Shown here piece by piece: positions 45,701-52,978 of a stretch of 64,000 nucleotides of DNA. How positions within the stretch are numbered: the first letter of the stretch is position 1; each line of letters opens with the position of its first letter. The DNA lies in contig VGFT01000007.1 of assembly GCA_016868775.1 (NCBI GenBank), positions 59,554 to 123,553 of the forward strand, read 5' to 3'. The notes beneath the pieces were generated by a model. It was not told the DNA's origin. It ran no database searches and was given only the letters and a program-made list of their open reading frames with translations. Origin of the DNA: Bacteroidota bacterium. Its GTDB lineage: Bacteria > Bacteroidota > Bacteroidia > Chitinophagales > Chitinophagaceae. The translations under genes and the position numbers were made by a program.

Positions 45701-46446
45701 TCGTCATCGGCAAAATCCCGCAGGGCAGGGGTTGCTTGTTTCTCGCCGGTGTTGATGCAAAGCAGAATGTCGTGTGCATTGAAGTCGTCTTGTTCTACAT
45801 AGTGAGAATCGTTGCTAGCGATGATCTTTACATTGTATTTGCGGGCCAGACGGATCAGCTCCACATTCACTTTATCCTGCTCGGCCATGCCGTGGCGTTG
45901 GAGTTCCACGTAGTAGTCCTCTTGAAAAATATTCAACCACCATTTGAATTCGTTTTCTCCTTCTTCGGCTCCTTTGGTCAGGATGGCCTGCGGCACGGCA
46001 GCTCCCAGGCAGCAGGTGGTGGCGATGAGTCCGGAATGATACTTTTTGATGAGTTCCTTGTCGATGCGCGGATATTTTCCATACATCCCTTCAATGAAAC
46101 CCAGCGAGGTCAGTTTGATGAGGTTCTTGTATCCCTGTTCGTTCTTGGCCAGCAAGATTTGATGAAAGCGCTTGTCTTTTTGATCCTTGGTGTAGGTTTT
46201 TTGGAGCCGGGTCTCGGTTACATAAAATTCACAACCGACGATGGGCTTTACTTTGGGTTTTCCGTGCTCGTCTTTGTGCTTGTATGCTTCGGCCACGAAC
46301 TCAAAAACGCCGAACATATTGCCGTGATCACTGATGGCCAGTGCGGGCATGCCATCTGCCGCTGCCTTTTGATATAGGTTCGGTATGGCGGCCGCCCCGT
46401 CGAGCAAAGAATATTGAGTATGAACGTGGAGGTGAGAAAATTTCAT
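42775..46446 (-). CDS. dnaE: DNA polymerase III subunit alpha
   Basis: A 1223-aa C-family polymerase. The N-terminal PHP domain opens with HLHVHTQYSLLDG. The catalytic Asp residues lie in PDIDTDF near residue 435. The finger/palm block GPGRGSAAGS and the later MGKKQKSVLDKMK are typical. Helix-hairpin-helix (GLGGLKGVGEAAV) and OB-fold parts follow. It is the replicative polymerase. Length fits the DnaE1 group. Confidence 0.98.
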   Translation of the reverse strand: MKFSHLHVHTQYSLLDGAAAIPNLYQKAAADGMPALAISDHGNMFGVFEFVAEAYKHKDEHGKPKVKPIVGCEFYVTETRLQKTYTKDQKDKRFHQILLAKNEQGYKNLIKLTSLGFIEGMYGKYPRIDKELIKKYHSGLIATTCCLGAAVPQAILTKGAEEGENEFKWWLNIFQEDYYVELQRHGMAEQDKVNVELIRLARKYNVKIIASNDSHYVEQDDFNAHDILLCINTGEKQATPALRDFADDDVNMKDKRFAFPNDQFYFKNTLEMTQTFHDLPEAIDNTNEVVEKVELLNLTRDILLPNFPVEKRFQIHTKEETVGKYTVSAESQNQWEFIKHLTYEGAAKRYTEITEEIRERIEFELFTIKMMGFAGYFLIVSDFIRAGREKGVFIGPGRGSAAGSVVAYCIGITNIDPIKYNLLFERFLNPDRKSMPDIDTDFDDEGRQKVIDYVVEKYGKNQVAQIITYGTMAAKMSIKDVARVMDLPLPDSNALAKLVPERPGIVLKRLLHAPLKSKQEGTSLEEKEGLGNDELESVKKLREIYNDKNSVAGKVLHEAERLEGSVRNTGIHAAGIIIAPQDLTELIPVAIAKDSPLWVTQIEGNDIESAGIIKMDFLGLKTLTIIKDALRLIKKYHGVEIDMETIPLNDAKTFRLYQQGATIATFQFESPGMQKHLRELKPDQFEDLIAMNALYRPGPMAYIPEYVNRKHGRSPIRYDLPEMEEYLKETYGITVYQEQVMLLAQKLASFSKGDADVLRKAMGKKQKSVLDKMKKQFIEGATEKGHPTDKLEKIWTDWEAFAQYAFNKSHSTCYANVAYQTAYLKAHYPAEYMSAVLNHAGSIEKITFFMEECKRMGIRVLGPDINESLEGFAVNEKGEIRFGLGGLKGVGEAAVQSIIEEREKTGRYKDIFEFVRRINQRTVNKRTLECLAFAGSFDCFPQYHRAQYFFIPEGETASGLERIIRYGNIVNSQQRENENTLFGPLSPAEVPLPKIPDCVPWPLTAQLEREKEVAGIFLSGHPLDHYRFEQKHYNTTSISDFLGFRDQINQQSNPSRPFRLLALVTDAQHRIAKNGNKYGNFVIEDYTGKLDFPLFSEDYLRFTPLLQTGTIILVSGYLKQRYNRTEYEFKLQQVMLGESVKKTLTRELTIVAHPGTLKPEWIEFLNKNRKKNPGKTSLVFHLIDPEAKQQVTLRTLEKPLEMNEELLQFLGERQEWKIWVQSL

Positions 46447-46699
46447 AGGGGCTATCCAATGGGCTTATCCGGGTAACCTGCCACCTTGCTGGCAAAATTT
46501 CCTGGGGGACTAAAGTAAATCAAATATGGATGTGCGTCTTCTATGTGGATATTTCGACTGTTTGAACGCCGGCGTTACAAACTTTATCAGCTGGTTTTCA
46601 GCGGTTAAGAATGATTAACATTTTCTTTTGGGCATCTTCTCAGGTGGCTGGAGGGCAAAACCTTAGTTTCGCGCTTTATCAAACGTTTCATTTTTTGTC
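46447..46699. other. 253-bp intergenic region between divergent dnaE and NlpC/P60 gene
   Basis: It contains a perfect 12-bp palindrome AACGCCGGCGTT at 46565-46576, a possible operator. A -7-like box TAGTTTCG lies at 46664-46671 in front of the NlpC/P60 gene. No gene or RNA was recognised in it. Confidence 0.35.
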
Positions 46700-47431
46700 A
46701 TGCGTCATTTTTCATCTGTTGTTTTTGTTTTTTTTCTGTCCTCATGCGGATTGATTCGGCAAACGACTGTTCGCGAGGGAAAGAATCCATCCCTTACGCT
46801 GGCTCAAGCCATCGACTACAATCGACAGCCACGTAAATTCATAGATGACATCACTGTAACACCGGAAAAAACCAGGGTTACTTTTGTGGCTCAGGTAGAG
46901 CCATCGACCTTGGCAACAAGCGGGCCCAGTGCGGGTTCCAACAATTCGGACAATAGTTCCATAACCGTTGGTGCGAATTCAGCTTCAAGCTTAGATCCGT
47001 CCAGGCTTACCGGAATTCAGCTCAAATATGCCAATTTGATTGGGGTAGATGCTAGTTCATTACCCAGTTTAAGTTTATTGCTTGCTTTGGAGGATTGGTA
47101 TGGTACTCCCTACTTGTGGGGAGGTACAACCAAAAGAGGGGTTGATTGCTCTGGGTTTACCCGCGCGATGTATGCGGCCGTTTATGGCATCACGCTTCCC
47201 CGGGTTTCTCGTGATCAGCATCGTAGTACCCGTCGTATTCAAATGACGGATCTTCAAGAAGGCGACTTGGTCTTTTTCAATACCCGTGGCAGTGGCGTAT
47301 CTCACGTGGGTATTTATTTGGGCAATAATAAATTTGCCCACTCCGCCTCCAAGGGGGTCATGATAAACGATCTCTACGACAAGTACTACGTGAAGCGCTA
47401 CTTGGGTGCTGGCCGTTGGTTGCCTGAATAA
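46700..47431 (+). CDS. NlpC/P60-family peptidoglycan hydrolase lipoprotein
   Basis: A 243-aa lipoprotein (lipobox LSSC, C16). A Ser/Asn-rich linker (about 70-100) leads to an NlpC/P60 domain with catalytic C150 (GVDCSGF), H202 (SHVGIY) and H214 (FAHSAS). Such enzymes cut the stem peptide between D-Glu and meso-DAP. It is likely held at the outer membrane facing the peptidoglycan. The 3' end converges on the flippase gene, with 12 nt between them. Confidence 0.93.
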   Translation: MRHFSSVVFVFFLSSCGLIRQTTVREGKNPSLTLAQAIDYNRQPRKFIDDITVTPEKTRVTFVAQVEPSTLATSGPSAGSNNSDNSSITVGANSASSLDPSRLTGIQLKYANLIGVDASSLPSLSLLLALEDWYGTPYLWGGTTKRGVDCSGFTRAMYAAVYGITLPRVSRDQHRSTRRIQMTDLQEGDLVFFNTRGSGVSHVGIYLGNNKFAHSASKGVMINDLYDKYYVKRYLGAGRWLPE

Positions 47432-47443
47432 TCCACGGGTTTT

Positions 47444-48943
47444 CTAGGCCTTTCCGGTAATCTTTTTTTGGATGGCTTGCCACACCGGCTTTATGTCGGG
47501 AGATAGGTTCATGTGATATACACCTATTGCATAGAGAAGAATAAATAAAACAGATTGACTGAGCAGGGCAACCCATCCGCTGAGTGTATGAGTTGTCCAG
47601 TGGGCAATGCCATAACTAAGGCTGCCGATGACGATTACCCAAAAGGATCGCCAGGTAAAGGGGAATAATTGGAATTTTTTCCAAAGAAATACAATGCGGA
47701 TCAAATTGTAGATCGTGATCGCGATCAATTGGGCTCCGGCAGCTCCCTGGATGCCATACGATTTGGTTAGCCAATAGCTACAAGGTAGCATTACAAGCAA
47801 CAAGACTATCCCGCTTATGAATTCAAAACGCCATTTCGTAGAGGTTTGTAGAATCTGCGTATTGAGTCCGGTTCCCATATCAACCAAGCGTGCCATCCCC
47901 AAAAGAATCACCACCGGGAAGGCCGACTGGTAGGAGGATTGGAGGCCAACGACTTCGATTCCCTCCTGAAAATCGAGCGCGAACAAGGATAATATCCCTG
48001 CGGCAAATATCAATTGATTGATGGATGAACGCTGGTAGATCCGTTGTATCTCGGACATGTTTTTTTCTTTCCAGGCCAGCGAGAGCTTCGGAATGGTGGC
48101 ACTGATCAATCCACGCTGCGGGGCTTGGATGACTGCAGCCATATTCTGGGCCAGTGAATAGATAGCCAGTTGAGCCATGGCTCCCTGTAATACAGAAGCA
48201 ATGACTAGGGAGTCAAATACCATTGAAAGTTGTAAAACGGCCATGCCGCAAAAGATGAAGAGGCAGAGACGAACGATGATCTTGCGTAGTCGTTTGGTTA
48301 GTCGACTAACCTCAAAGTGAAATCGCAATTTCCCGGATCCAAATAGATATATATAGAGAACGGTGGCTATAAACAGATAGCTCAGAGAGAAAATCTGCAC
48401 GAATTCATTGAAATCGATCCATCCCGCTGCAAAGCTGAGAATCAGGGCCGTGACATACAGGCGCCAGATCAATTCTTTCAATAGGTTTGTGAATACCGAC
48501 TTTTGAAAGTTCCAAGCCCAGGCTTCCAACAAGGAATAGAGGGTCATTCCCAGGCCCAGAGGGAAGAGCCAACTGTAATGGGTGATCAGGTCAGGCGCAT
48601 TGGTGCCATATTTTTGGATAACAAGATCTTTGCCTGCATATCCCATCAAGGCAATCAGGCCAAACCCAATCAAGCTAACCGATAAGGCCAGCGAAAATTG
48701 CTCGTTTTTATTACCCCGATGCGATTGATAATACGGAAAGAATTTGATCAGGTATACCGGCATGGCCAAACCGGAAAAGGCGGACATCGTCAGGGCTACC
48801 GCGATGAAGGCATTGTAAAGGCCAAACTGTTCCTTTTCGAAAATGCCCTGTTTGGTAAAAAGATAAATATTAAATAAGCCCACCGCAAAGCCAACGTAAA
48901 TGACAGCGGAAGAGATCAGACTTTGTCGGCGTATGCCACTCAT
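47444..48943 (-). CDS. polysaccharide flippase (Wzx/MATE-like)
   Basis: A 499-aa membrane protein with about 14 helices and little soluble sequence. The start SGIRRQSLISSAVIYVGFAVG is typical of the MOP (Wzx/RfbX) superfamily. It probably flips a lipid-linked oligosaccharide outward. It lies 14 kb from the glycan cluster in this window, so a link is possible but not shown. The frame is open to 49111, but that section overlaps the M1 peptidase gene, and the ATG at 48943 begins a normal N-terminus. Confidence 0.82.
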   Translation of the reverse strand: MSGIRRQSLISSAVIYVGFAVGLFNIYLFTKQGIFEKEQFGLYNAFIAVALTMSAFSGLAMPVYLIKFFPYYQSHRGNKNEQFSLALSVSLIGFGLIALMGYAGKDLVIQKYGTNAPDLITHYSWLFPLGLGMTLYSLLEAWAWNFQKSVFTNLLKELIWRLYVTALILSFAAGWIDFNEFVQIFSLSYLFIATVLYIYLFGSGKLRFHFEVSRLTKRLRKIIVRLCLFIFCGMAVLQLSMVFDSLVIASVLQGAMAQLAIYSLAQNMAAVIQAPQRGLISATIPKLSLAWKEKNMSEIQRIYQRSSINQLIFAAGILSLFALDFQEGIEVVGLQSSYQSAFPVVILLGMARLVDMGTGLNTQILQTSTKWRFEFISGIVLLLVMLPCSYWLTKSYGIQGAAGAQLIAITIYNLIRIVFLWKKFQLFPFTWRSFWVIVIGSLSYGIAHWTTHTLSGWVALLSQSVLFILLYAIGVYHMNLSPDIKPVWQAIQKKITGKA

Positions 48944-48950
48944 GCAGGCG

Positions 48951-50597
48951 TTATTGTATATATAAGTTGGCAGATAGTTTATCTCGAGTCCAGTCTTTCC
49001 CAACTGGCGTCCACTGCGTGGAAACCCATATCCAGGGCTCCGCGGGGCCAGAGCGAACGGGCATGCTGAATGGGGGAAGGCAGTTGGTCCACCTACATTG
49101 TACGATCCCATTTACCATTTTGGATTCCAGGGTAGGTATTTGGGTGGTGCGCAGATACTGATCGAATATGGGTTGCAAATTCAAGCCTGTTCGCTTACTC
49201 CAATACGCCTCCACGGCGGCGCTGGTGGTGGGTTCTAGCGCAAAATCACGATTCATTCCCCGTAAAATTTCTCGGAACAGCGAGTCGTTGTCGATGACCT
49301 CCCGCAGGGTGTGGATGAGGTTGGCCCCTTTGTTGTACATGTCGCCGCTTCCCTCCGCATTGACGCCATACGGAGCGATCAGGGGTCGGTCGTTGTCGAT
49401 CGAGGGACGAAGCCCCCGCACATATGCATCCGCCGCGGCCCGGCCGTAATGGTAATCGATGAAAAGCACTTCCGAATACATCGTAAAACCTTCGTGTATC
49501 CACATGTCGGCTATGTCACGGGTAGTAATGTTATTGGCAAACCATTCATGCCCGGATTCATGGATGATGATATAATCCCATTTCAGTCCCCAACCCGAGC
49601 GGGACAGGTCACTTCCCAAGTAACCGTTTCGGAATTGATTGCCATAGGCGATGGCCGACTGATGTTCCATTCCGAGATGGGGCGATTGCACCAATTTAAA
49701 TCCGTCGTTATAAAATGGGTAGGGGCCGAACCAATATTCAAAGGCTCGAAGCATTCGTTTTACGTCCCGCAGGAAATGTGGTTTGGCTTTATCCAGATCC
49801 TCCGCAAGTACCCAATAATCCAGGTCTAGTTTTTGCTTTTCTTCTCCCAGCAGGGTATCAGTCCAGTGCGCATAGCGCCCGATGTACGGAACCAGGTTGT
49901 AGTTATTGATCGGGGACGTTACATTCCAACTCCACTGCTCCTTTCCGGGGCCGGCGAGTTTTTTCCCCAGTAAACGACCATTGGCAACGGCCTGAAGGGT
50001 GTCGGGAACGATGATATTCAGTTGTGCACCGCGGTCGGGCTCATCGCTTTGATGATCCTTACACGGATACCACACGCTGGCCCCCAATCCCTGACAGGCA
50101 ACCGACATCCATGGATTGCCGCTTCTGTCTTTTTTATAGATCCAACCTCCGTCCCACGGCGGATTCACCGCTATGCGCGGTTTGCCACTGTATTGGATCT
50201 CAATCGTAGCGGCCATCTTTTTGGATTTGGGCAGCAGCGACCGGTGAGCACTAAGGTCGATCCAGTATACGTTTCCTTCCCGTTGAAAGGGGAGGGATTG
50301 TTGTCCCAATAAAACTTTATCGATTTGCATGGGTTGTTGCAGGTCGATTTGCATCCGATCGGTCTGCGGCGCACCGGTAAGGTTGAACTCGATCCGATTC
50401 CTTCCTTTTAGTAATCGCGTGGTGTAGTCGGGTTCGATGGTTAGTTCATAATGAAGCACATTCCACCAAGCTCTATCGGGACCAATGGTGCCCCGAAGGG
50501 TGTCTTGTCTGTCAAACGTGGTAGATTGACTCCGTACAAGAGAGGCTCCCCCGAAAAAAAATAAGAGGAAAAGGGCAATTGTTTTTTTTCCGATCAT
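48951..50597 (-). CDS. M1-family metallopeptidase (secreted)
   Basis: A 548-aa protein with a signal peptide. The zinc site HESGH lies near residue 346, followed 18 residues later by the Glu of WIHEGF. The substrate-binding GxMEN-like motif appears as LGMEHQS. It has the N-terminal beta domain and the thermolysin-like domain but no long C-terminal ERAP-type helical domain. It acts as an aminopeptidase in the periplasm or outside. It precedes the flippase gene by 7 nt on the same strand. Confidence 0.92.
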   Translation of the reverse strand: MIGKKTIALFLLFFFGGASLVRSQSTTFDRQDTLRGTIGPDRAWWNVLHYELTIEPDYTTRLLKGRNRIEFNLTGAPQTDRMQIDLQQPMQIDKVLLGQQSLPFQREGNVYWIDLSAHRSLLPKSKKMAATIEIQYSGKPRIAVNPPWDGGWIYKKDRSGNPWMSVACQGLGASVWYPCKDHQSDEPDRGAQLNIIVPDTLQAVANGRLLGKKLAGPGKEQWSWNVTSPINNYNLVPYIGRYAHWTDTLLGEEKQKLDLDYWVLAEDLDKAKPHFLRDVKRMLRAFEYWFGPYPFYNDGFKLVQSPHLGMEHQSAIAYGNQFRNGYLGSDLSRSGWGLKWDYIIIHESGHEWFANNITTRDIADMWIHEGFTMYSEVLFIDYHYGRAAADAYVRGLRPSIDNDRPLIAPYGVNAEGSGDMYNKGANLIHTLREVIDNDSLFREILRGMNRDFALEPTTSAAVEAYWSKRTGLNLQPIFDQYLRTTQIPTLESKMVNGIVQCRWTNCLPPFSMPVRSGPAEPWIWVSTQWTPVGKDWTRDKLSANLYIQ

Positions 50598-50617
50598 GCA
50601 GGCCTTGGGTTGATTTG

Positions 50618-50626
50618 CTAATTTAG
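50618..50626. promoter_or_regulatory. overlapping divergent -7 boxes (M1 peptidase / OppA-like gene)
   Basis: TAATTTAG on plus (50619-50626) and TAAATTAG on minus (50625-50618) share seven bases within a near-palindrome. They are 17 nt and 20 nt from the two start codons. The last-but-one base differs from TAnnTTTG. Confidence 0.3.
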
Positions 50627-50643
50627 CCCGAAGGGTTCAACTG

Positions 50644-52251
50644 ATGCGTTTCCGAATTCACAATTTTGCGATCTGTTTGCTGTTCCTGGCCTGTGGGCGG
50701 TCGCCACAGGCGGAGAAAGGCTATTTTTTATACAACGAATCGACGGGTATTTCGTCGCTGGATCCGGCTTTTGCCAAAAGTCAGGCTACCATCTGGGCCA
50801 CCCATCAGCTTTATAACACCTTGGTGGAAGTTGATGCTACCGGTTCCATCGTGCCCTCCGCCGCCCTGCGCTGGGAGATCAGTGCGGATCGTATGTCGTA
50901 TACTTTTTATTTACGAAGCGATATGTTTTATCACGACGATCCGGTTTTTCCAGGCGGAACCGGCCGTCGGCTTCGGGCCAGTGACTGGGTTTACTCCTTT
51001 TCGCGCTTGTTGGATCCGGCGGTGGCGAGTCCGGGTGCCTGGATCTTCCGGGGAAAAGTCGATTCAATTCGTCCCTTTGAAGTGCTCAACGACTCCACCT
51101 TTCGCTTGAATCTGTTGCGGCCTTATCATCCCATTCTGGGTATTTTATCGATGCAATATTGCTCGGCCGTCGCTCCCGAAGCGGTGGAGCGATACGGAGC
51201 GGATTTTAGAAGACACCCGGTAGGCACTGGCCCTTTTCGGTTTGCGGCCTGGGCAGAGGGACAAACCCTGATCCTAAAAAAGAATGATCGCTATTGGGAA
51301 AAAGATGAACGCGGCGCAAGCCTTCCGTATTTGAAAGGGATTCGTGTGAGTTTTTATGATAGCAAGGCCACGGAGTTTTTGTTGTTTCAGCAAGGGAAAC
51401 TGGATTTCATTAACGATTTGGATGCCTCTTTCAAGGATGAGTTGCTCTTGAAATCGGGTCGGCTGAAACCCCAGTGGGAAGGCAAGTTGATCTTGCAAAC
51501 GCATCCGTATTTAAATACGGAGTATCTGGGTATTGTAATGGATTCAACATTGGCCAGTGATGCGTTGCGGTCAAAAAAAATTCGACAAGCCATCAATTAC
51601 GGATTCGATCGGCGCAAGATGATATTGTACTTGCGTAATTCACTTAGCACACCGGCCGAATCGGGGTTTGTGCCGGAGGGACTTCCCTCGTACGATTCCG
51701 CTCGGGTCAGGGGATATCATTACGATCCGGCCCGCTCGATGCAATTACTCGTCGAAGCGGGGTTTCCCGGCGGAAAGAATCTGCCGTTGATTCGCTTGCA
51801 AACCATTCCGATCTATGCGGAGATGGCGAATTTCATCGCCCGTCAGTTGGGAGAGGTGGGCATCGGGGTACAGGTGGACGTGGTTCAGAAATCCTTGTTG
51901 TTGGATCTGACGGCAAAGGGTGAATCGCCTTTTTTCAGGGCCTGTTGGATCGCGGATTATCCCGAGGGGGAAAACTATCTCTCGGTTTTTTATTCAAAGA
52001 ATCCCGCCCCGCCCAATTACACCCGTTTCAAGAATGCACGGTTCGATGCCTTGTTTGAACAGGCCATACAAGAGGTAAATGATTCGGTGCGTTATCGTTT
52101 GTATCAGGAAGCCGATCGGCTCATCGTGGAAGAGGCTCCGGTGGTACCGCTTTGGTACGACCGGGTGATTCGATTAGTGGGACAAAACGTCGAGGGATTT
52201 TATCCGACCGCTCAGAACCTGTTGGAGCTGCGTCGCGTCAAAAAAAATTGA
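50644..52251 (+). CDS. OppA/DppA-like peptide-binding lipoprotein
   Basis: A 535-aa substrate-binding protein of family 5. The lipobox is FLACG (C17). SLDPAFAKSQ and VGTGPFRFAAW lie in the first lobe, and LRSKKIRQAINYGFDRRKM shows the family signature in parts. It binds peptides or similar solutes for an ABC importer. No permease or ATPase genes are next to it, and the neighbours face other ways, so it is an orphan component or a chaperone-like protein. Confidence 0.9.
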   Translation: MRFRIHNFAICLLFLACGRSPQAEKGYFLYNESTGISSLDPAFAKSQATIWATHQLYNTLVEVDATGSIVPSAALRWEISADRMSYTFYLRSDMFYHDDPVFPGGTGRRLRASDWVYSFSRLLDPAVASPGAWIFRGKVDSIRPFEVLNDSTFRLNLLRPYHPILGILSMQYCSAVAPEAVERYGADFRRHPVGTGPFRFAAWAEGQTLILKKNDRYWEKDERGASLPYLKGIRVSFYDSKATEFLLFQQGKLDFINDLDASFKDELLLKSGRLKPQWEGKLILQTHPYLNTEYLGIVMDSTLASDALRSKKIRQAINYGFDRRKMILYLRNSLSTPAESGFVPEGLPSYDSARVRGYHYDPARSMQLLVEAGFPGGKNLPLIRLQTIPIYAEMANFIARQLGEVGIGVQVDVVQKSLLLDLTAKGESPFFRACWIADYPEGENYLSVFYSKNPAPPNYTRFKNARFDALFEQAIQEVNDSVRYRLYQEADRLIVEEAPVVPLWYDRVIRLVGQNVEGFYPTAQNLLELRRVKKN

Positions 52252-52920
52252 TCAGTCCTTTTTTAATTTCTCCTTGAATACTTTTCGGAATTTTTCCAGT
52301 TTGGGACGGATCACCAATTGGCAGTAGGGATTGCTGTCGCCATTCATCTCGTAGTATTGCTGGTGATAATTCTCTGCCGGGTAAAAGATTGCGAAGGGGG
52401 TGATCTCCGTTACAATGGGTCGGTCGAACGCGCCGCTTTTATAGAGGTCCGCTTTGTATTGGGTCGCTTTCTCGCGTTGTTCCTCGCTGTGGTAAAAAAT
52501 TCCGCTTCGGTATTGGGTGCCCACATCGTTGCCTTGACGATTCAGGGTGGTGGGGTCATGTGTTTCCCAGAAAACTTCCAGCAGTTCGGCAAAACTGATT
52601 TTAGTCGGATCATATATGATCTGCAAGCATTCCGCGTGACCGGTTTCACCACTACACACTTCTTTGTAGGTGGGATTCTTGGTTTTGCCGCCGGTGTAAC
52701 CGGAGGTTACTTGAATCACTCCTTCCAAGGAGGTGAATACCGCTTCGGTGCACCAGAAGCAACCGTTGGCCAGGGTGGCGATCTCAGTGGCAGGCAGGGT
52801 GGGATTGTTCTTCACGGTCGAGTCTTCCATGGGAGGGATTTTTTTCGTGGTTCGTTCGGTTTGGGCACAGGCCGTTAGGGCAAAAACTAACCAACCGCCG
52901 AGGGAGAGGATTCTGTTCAT
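52252..52920 (-). CDS. msrA: peptide methionine (S)-S-oxide reductase, lipoprotein form
   Basis: A 222-aa protein. The ATG at 52920 gives a lipoprotein signal (FALTAC, C18), so it should be exported and membrane-bound. An upstream ATG at 52980 would spoil the signal. The MsrA domain has the active site GCFWC (catalytic C54) and the HDPTTLNRQGNDVGTQYRSGI region in family order. It repairs oxidised methionine in envelope proteins. Its 3' end touches that of the OppA-like gene. Confidence 0.94.
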   Translation of the reverse strand: MNRILSLGGWLVFALTACAQTERTTKKIPPMEDSTVKNNPTLPATEIATLANGCFWCTEAVFTSLEGVIQVTSGYTGGKTKNPTYKEVCSGETGHAECLQIIYDPTKISFAELLEVFWETHDPTTLNRQGNDVGTQYRSGIFYHSEEQREKATQYKADLYKSGAFDRPIVTEITPFAIFYPAENYHQQYYEMNGDSNPYCQLVIRPKLEKFRKVFKEKLKKD

Positions 52921-52978
52921 GACGGCTACAAAATTCCGAGTTTTGTGCCGGTTTTGAATCGTCTGTTTAATTGATTGC

